Shown here: positions 59,603-64,000 of the stretch, piece after piece
How the letters are laid out: every line of letters begins with the position of its first letter
How positions within the stretch are numbered: the stretch's first letter is position 1
Source: Toxonevra muliebris
Taxonomy: Eukaryota > Arthropoda > Insecta > Diptera > Pallopteridae
Length of the DNA: 64,000 nt
Reading direction: 5' to 3'
Assembly (NCBI GenBank): GCA_963691655.1
Contig: OY829326.1
Span: 143,920,998-143,984,997, forward strand
Program-made: the position numbers and the translations under genes
The notes under the pieces: generated by a model
Seen by the model: only the letters and a program-made list of their open reading frames with translations
The model's database searches: none
What the model was told of the DNA's origin: nothing

Positions 59603-60242
59603 CTACAGTTCTTCAAATAGTCTGTCTCCTAGAAAGCGGAGTCGATGAATTTGGAGATTGGGGCATTTACAGAGAAAGTGGTGGATGGTCTCATGTGTTT
59701 CTTCATCTTCACAGTTTCTACAGTAGTTTGGTGCCATTGCGCCAATAGCACAAAAGCCTGTGGGTATTCCAGCTAGAACTCGAGTTTGCTTTCTCGAAGA
59801 AGGCCATAAGCTTCGGACTATCTTACAGTCACTCTGGGCCTGCCAGGATCTGTTGATTGTTTCTTCCGCTTTTTGGTCTAGGCTTGATTTCACGGTTCTA
59901 ATTGGTATATTTAATGACACCAGTTCATTTTCAGGATCTCCGATAGTGCTATGTCCGTGAACCAAGCTGAGTTTGACTTGATGGGTGTTGCTTATTTTCA
60001 TAAGTGCGTTAAAGCAACTTAATACTGCTATAGATTTTATAATCGTTTTATCCAGTGCCTTGATTGCTGCTTGGTTGTCCACAAAGATAGTGATCTGCGA
60101 GGAAACAAGGTTTCTTGTGATGATGCCTTGCGCAGCTTTGTCGATAGCGAGTAGTAAATTCATTTTTTTTCCAATGCTAAATCTACAAACTGCTATCTTT
60201 CTAAAGTTCCACGAAGAGAATCTTAACTCTCCCATGTCTTGA
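59603..60242 (-). pseudogene. LINE RNase H domain and zinc knuckle, 210-codon open stretch
   Basis: The longest coding-like stretch in the window. From 60235 (minus) it shows LLLAIDKAAQGIITRN (FQAE-helix region), QITIFVDNQAAIKALDK (third catalytic Asp kept as FVDNQAA), VKLSLVHGHSTIGDPENEL (usually WVPGHS.I.GNE.ADELA; the final Asp is lost), GIPTGFCAIGAMAPNY, then CRNCEDEETHETIHHFLCKC and PNLQIHRLRFLGDRLF, the terminal knuckle. There are no internal stops over 210 residues, but key residues have changed and the first strand (TDGS) is absent. It is a 5'-truncated LINE copy in opposite orientation to the R1-like element just to its left. Confidence 0.9.
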
Positions 60243-60249
60243 CAAATAT

Positions 60250-62380
60250 CTCTGTTTAAAAATATTTACCATATTATTGCTCTATTAAAATCTAAGCAAT
60301 CCTATTCAAACAAAATAAATTTAAATTAATTTAATATTCCTTTTTGGACAAAAAAAAAAAAACAACTCAACTTTCACATAGGATCATTAATCTTTTCGAA
60401 TAAACACATATCATTAACAATCATCATCATCATTATCCACGGCATTATCAAATGAAGAGATTATTTCTGAAAGAAATTTATTGCCAGAGCATTTAGTTAG
60501 AAGCAAAAAAAACCTGACCACGCACAATTATTTTATATATATAGAAACAAAAGCAGGACCTTTATGTTATGTGTAAATATTTTTATATTTAAACAGAGCA
60601 AAAAGATGTCATCAGCAAATTTAATCTATTTTAATTTAGCAAACACTAAAGAGAAACTTTCATCTTTATGCAAAAGTATTACAGCTGTGGCATGATTGTT
60701 GTAACACTAGTAGTTGTTGTTGTAGTATTTGTTGTTTTTATATTTGTATGAATCTTTAAATCCTTTTTAGCTTATGACAGAAAATCGGTCAAATGGAAAT
60801 TTCAATTTTTCGAATGACAAGAGCGAGAGTGAAAGTGAAAAAAAACAACAAAAACGCGCAAATTGTTATATAAGTTTTAAAACTGACGTTGCATTGCAAG
60901 CTAGATGGAATATGAAATTCATTTAAGCAGAGTTGCATTGAAAAGTATCTTTCCAAATTGGGATCTAATCGAAAACAATTTGTTTGGAATATAAATAAGT
61001 AAGTGTAGTAAAGAAAAACTAAAGAAGCGACCTTAATAAATATAAATCAATACAATTCAAAAATATTCTAAAAATAATAAACAATATCAAAGATGTTTCA
61101 TTTAATTTTATACGCACGCTTTCACTATTAATTTATCTTAATCTCCGAAAGTTAATCTCTATTTATTTAAAGCTAAGATGTCGACAAAAGATAATTACAA
61201 TTTAAGCCTCTGAAAAAGAATTTGAATTTCTTAATTGTTCGCATTTTCATTATGCATACATAAATTATTAAGTAGCACACTAAGTAGCAACAAATTTTTA
61301 CAATTCAGCACAATTTTTTTTTTTCGCATTTAAACAATTTGCCCCTAAACCAAATTATGCTACTATAAATTACCACATTAAATAATTAATTTACTTCGCT
61401 TTTCAATTTATTTGTGCTAGAATTTTATAAAACCATAGCAAAGATTTTCTTGATACTTTTCTCTCATGTCTTTCTTGATTCTATTTTGTTGCAACAGTGC
61501 GACAGCAGTAAATATCTTAACGTAAGATCATGACATCTTAACGTTGTTACCCACCAACAATTGTATGTGTGTGTATGCGCTGCATAGCATCTCCTCATCC
61601 CTCGACTACTTACTTGGTACATAGTAGTGTGGTTTGTGATAACATAATCCTCTTAATTTAGAATGAAACATTTATCCACCTCTTGAGCATTTTTCTTTTA
61701 ATACACTTCTCTTTTGATTTCTTTACTTTTTTATTTTTTTGGTTTTTCTTTTTCTTCTTTTCCTTCACAAATTGCATGTGGTTTTTGCTTATTTCATTTC
61801 TTCTTTTGTATTCCAATTAATTGCGAATGTCGAAACAAAATTTTTAATTAGAATTTATATTTATTGAGTTCAGTTCGCAGTTGAAATATTTAGTTGCTTT
61901 GATTTTGTAACTGGTACAGATTTTTATTTTTATATGTACCTACATTTGCACTTGCATATATGGGTTGTTAAAATACTTAGTATATACCGATGTAATTAAA
62001 TACCTTTTTTTTCGTATGAATATTTAAGTAAGGCTAACCGTGATATATTTGATTGGTTCTCTTATATGCATTTATATTAATGTAGGAATAACTAAGGAAC
62101 GTAAATTGTGTACATAAGTACATTGACGACTTAATCTGAGTACAAAATTTAGTAATAGATAAGGTTCTCTTAATTAAACCAGCAGGTAATTACAGAGGAG
62201 AATACAATGGTTGTAGGTATAACATGGCGGGATTAACTTGATTTGTGCCTGCAAATAAAATAAAGTACAGTACTTTTAGCTTATTGTGATCTTCAAGGAA
62301 GTGGCAGAAATGGGTCGTTTTAAGCGAAATTCGAATTAACTGAAACATCGAATTTAGAAATTTTTTGAAGTGAAACTTCT
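60250..62380. other. AT-rich non-coding DNA
   Basis: ATC triplets near 60421-60433 and a GTT patch near 60713-60735. No gene or element was recognised. Confidence 0.6.
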
Positions 62381-62389
62381 TTTCTCTTG

Positions 62390-62740
62390 TCCTAGAGTAA
62401 AACCAACCGGATGTGACGTCAGCGCGTAAGTTTGCAATGCGACATAATTTTGTCGAGCAATGTGCATGAGGGGCTAAATATCAATATTCCGTAACTGAAT
62501 TCACGAGCAAATAGTTTTAATTCAATATAACATTTTAATTACATACACACACACACACGCCTATGGCAGAAAGAACAATGTGTAGCGTCGCCATCTTAAA
62601 GTTAATGACAGTTATACATTTCATATAAAGATGGCGCAAATGTCCAAGGAATCGCATGAAGATGTCGCACACAAAAAAGAGTTCGCTACATTTGTCATCG
62701 ACATTACCGATACAGAGTTGCAATTTTTATTTTAGCATTA
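62390..62740. repeat. Region with short inverted blocks and a CA repeat
   Basis: An AC microsatellite lies at 62543-62557. GCCATCTT at 62591-62598 pairs with AAGATGGC at 62628-62635, and AAGATGTCGC follows at 62659. TGACGTCA, the CRE-type octamer, occurs at 62413-62420. No gene was recognised. Confidence 0.45.
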
Positions 62741-62763
62741 ATCCCAAAAAAAAAAAAAATTAG

Positions 62764-62958
62764 TTGTGTACTAACGAACACAAGGCAGAAGTGAAATTTC
62801 TTGTGAACTAAACGAAACACAAGCAAATGAAATTAAAAATCACAAGCCAATGAAGTAAAAAATTTAGCGATTGAAAAATTTCATTTGCTTGTTATTTGCT
62901 TGTGTTTCGTTTAGTTCACAAGAAGTTTCACTTCAGCCTTGTGTTCGTTAATACACAA
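62764..62958. mobile_element. Hairpin MITE (foldback) with ~70 bp arms
   Basis: Left arm 62764-62833 and right arm 62878-62958 are reverse complements with only about three substitutions over 70 bases, plus an 11 bp insertion in the right arm near 62888-62899. Outer ends are TTGTGTA...TACACAA. The loop is 44 bp. No coding capacity. A transcript would form a long, nearly perfect hairpin. The superfamily was not identified, and no clear target duplication was seen. Confidence 0.85.
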
Positions 62959-62989
62959 TTTAGTTTTTTGTATTTAACAAATTTATTGT

Positions 62990-64000
62990 GAGAAAAAATT
63001 AACTTCGTCTGTCACCTCAGTGACGTCAAATAAATCAAACCTTCTCAAGTCGTTGTTGCCAGAACAATTTATGCTTTTCGAACCAATTTATTGATTACTT
63101 TGCATGGGTTTTGCGAGTAAGATGGTTGGTAGTGATCGACCGATCACGTCATGTTTTCAAAAAAAAAAAGTCTTGAAACCTCTAAGAATAGCGGTTTTGA
63201 GGGATAAAGAGAAATAAAATACTCCTCTTCTTCGTTTTTATATTTCCTATAAAATTCAGTCCCAATCTTGTGGTCCAGTCTGTAAACTTCTAAGACTCAA
63301 TTATAATCTGGCCACACTTGCTTAGTAATGGAGCTAATGGGTTGATTCTCACCTTAGCCTGGTTTAAAATTTGCGGGCTCCCAATGGTAAATTCGGAAAA
63401 TTTTAGGTCGTGAAAGCAAAATTCTTTTGCAAAATCTATTAAATTTATCAGTTATAGCCCTACTTTTCACTATGCCCTGAAACTTAAACAAAGTGTGCTT
63501 TGAGTTTATCAGCTACCTCATTCAGTAATTATTGATTGCCAAAATCTATGTTGAAGGAGCTAGAGATTTAATTCCAAGTTGTCTGTCACTGAAAATTAAT
63601 TTGAAATTCTTTCAAGTTTCTACTTGTATAACCATCATCTCGTCTTGAAAGACACTTTATATATCAAGTAGATCAAAGAAAAGGCTTAGTCAAAACTGAG
63701 TAGAGATCTACCCTTCTGATTAGTTTGGAGCTATCGCCATATAATTTTAATCATCTCTTGTTTTATAGAAATGGAAGTCAAAAAGTAGGGTGCAGAGAGA
63801 GTTAAAACTATGTTTATAAATAAAGAGAATTTTAGAATGCCCCAAGAGAAATTCCGAACAAAGTCTAACTGAATTTTGTCTGAATGCTGAGTTTTACGTC
63901 AAAGAGGTCTACAGAAGTTAAACAGCGAATGATATTTATAGCTAATGAAGGGATTGTTCTTAAAGCAGCTGATGATATCGTTTTTAGAACCTACCCGAAT
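62990..64000. other. Non-coding DNA
   Basis: Short open frames only. GTGACGTCA occurs near 63022, a second copy of the octamer on the other side of the hairpin MITE. Nothing else was recognised up to the window end. Confidence 0.5.

Noticed and set aside
1..64000. CRISPR arrays, operons, bacterial promoters or integrated virus genes
   Set aside because: No regular spacer-repeat arrays, no prokaryotic gene layout and no viral structural or replication motifs were seen; all reverse transcriptase and RNase H pieces fit non-LTR retrotransposons.

Overview
This is a 64 kb piece of a eukaryotic, almost certainly insect nuclear genome, most plausibly a dipteran and perhaps a tephritid-like fly. The sequence is very AT-rich, with long non-coding stretches, GT-AG splice signals, abundant microsatellites, and decayed copies of Tc1/mariner, hAT-like and piggyBac-like DNA transposons, several non-LTR retrotransposon groups and tRNA-derived SINEs. 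The dipteran assignment rests on the look of the element families and base composition and is an inference. There are no bacterial-type operons, CRISPR arrays, rRNA genes or convincing intact tRNA genes.

Only one piece looks like host protein-coding sequence: a 99 bp exon on the minus strand (3962-4060) with a long pyrimidine tract and AG acceptor, a strong GTAAGTGAG donor and an open frame. If real, the other ~60 kb to its right is upstream intron or intergenic DNA of a minus-strand gene with very long introns. I could not recognise the gene.

Layout. 1-1460: Tc1-like transposon, cut by the window edge. 2.0-3.4 kb: two minus-strand LINE RNase H tails. 3.96 kb: host exon. 6.5-7.2 kb: a repeat related to the hAT-like element at 49.6 kb. 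7.5-8.2 kb: mariner pseudogene. 11.0-13.7 kb: mariner-type fragment, then a Tc1 element apparently split by a DD37E element in the opposite orientation. 15.5-17.05 kb: a hAT-like element carrying a LINE tail, of the same family as the tail at 19.8-20.2 kb. 21.95-23.25 kb: internally deleted mariner and a CR1/Jockey-like LINE piece. 28.0-29.4 kb: a foldback element with arms over 400 bp. 31.1-32.4 kb: RTE-like LINE. 34.6-35.5 kb: LINE RNase H tail flanked by 52 bp direct repeats. 36.6-37.1 kb: tandem duplication, followed by an orphan coding fragment. 38.0-38.3 kb: GAATATTC-rich degenerate repeat. 38.9-39.35 kb: two adjacent tRNA-derived SINEs. 43.4-44.4 kb: Jockey/CR1-like LINE. 47.1-48.5 kb: RNase H piece joined to an R1-like LINE. 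49.6-50.8 kb: hAT-like MITE with 7/8-matching target duplications. 52.8-54.5 kb: mariner piece, piggyBac-like MITE, LINE tail. 57.3-60.2 kb: Tc3-like piece, R1-like LINE and another RNase H tail. 62.8-62.96 kb: a near-perfect hairpin MITE.

No recognised element encodes an intact protein: each has stops, frameshifts, lost catalytic residues or large deletions. The window is best read as a long intron or intergenic region that has collected several generations of transposons, some nested. The structurally most notable items are the two hairpin-forming elements, the nested Tc1/DD37E pair, the two hAT-like copies sharing a conserved peptide frame, the paired SINEs, and the isolated host exon.
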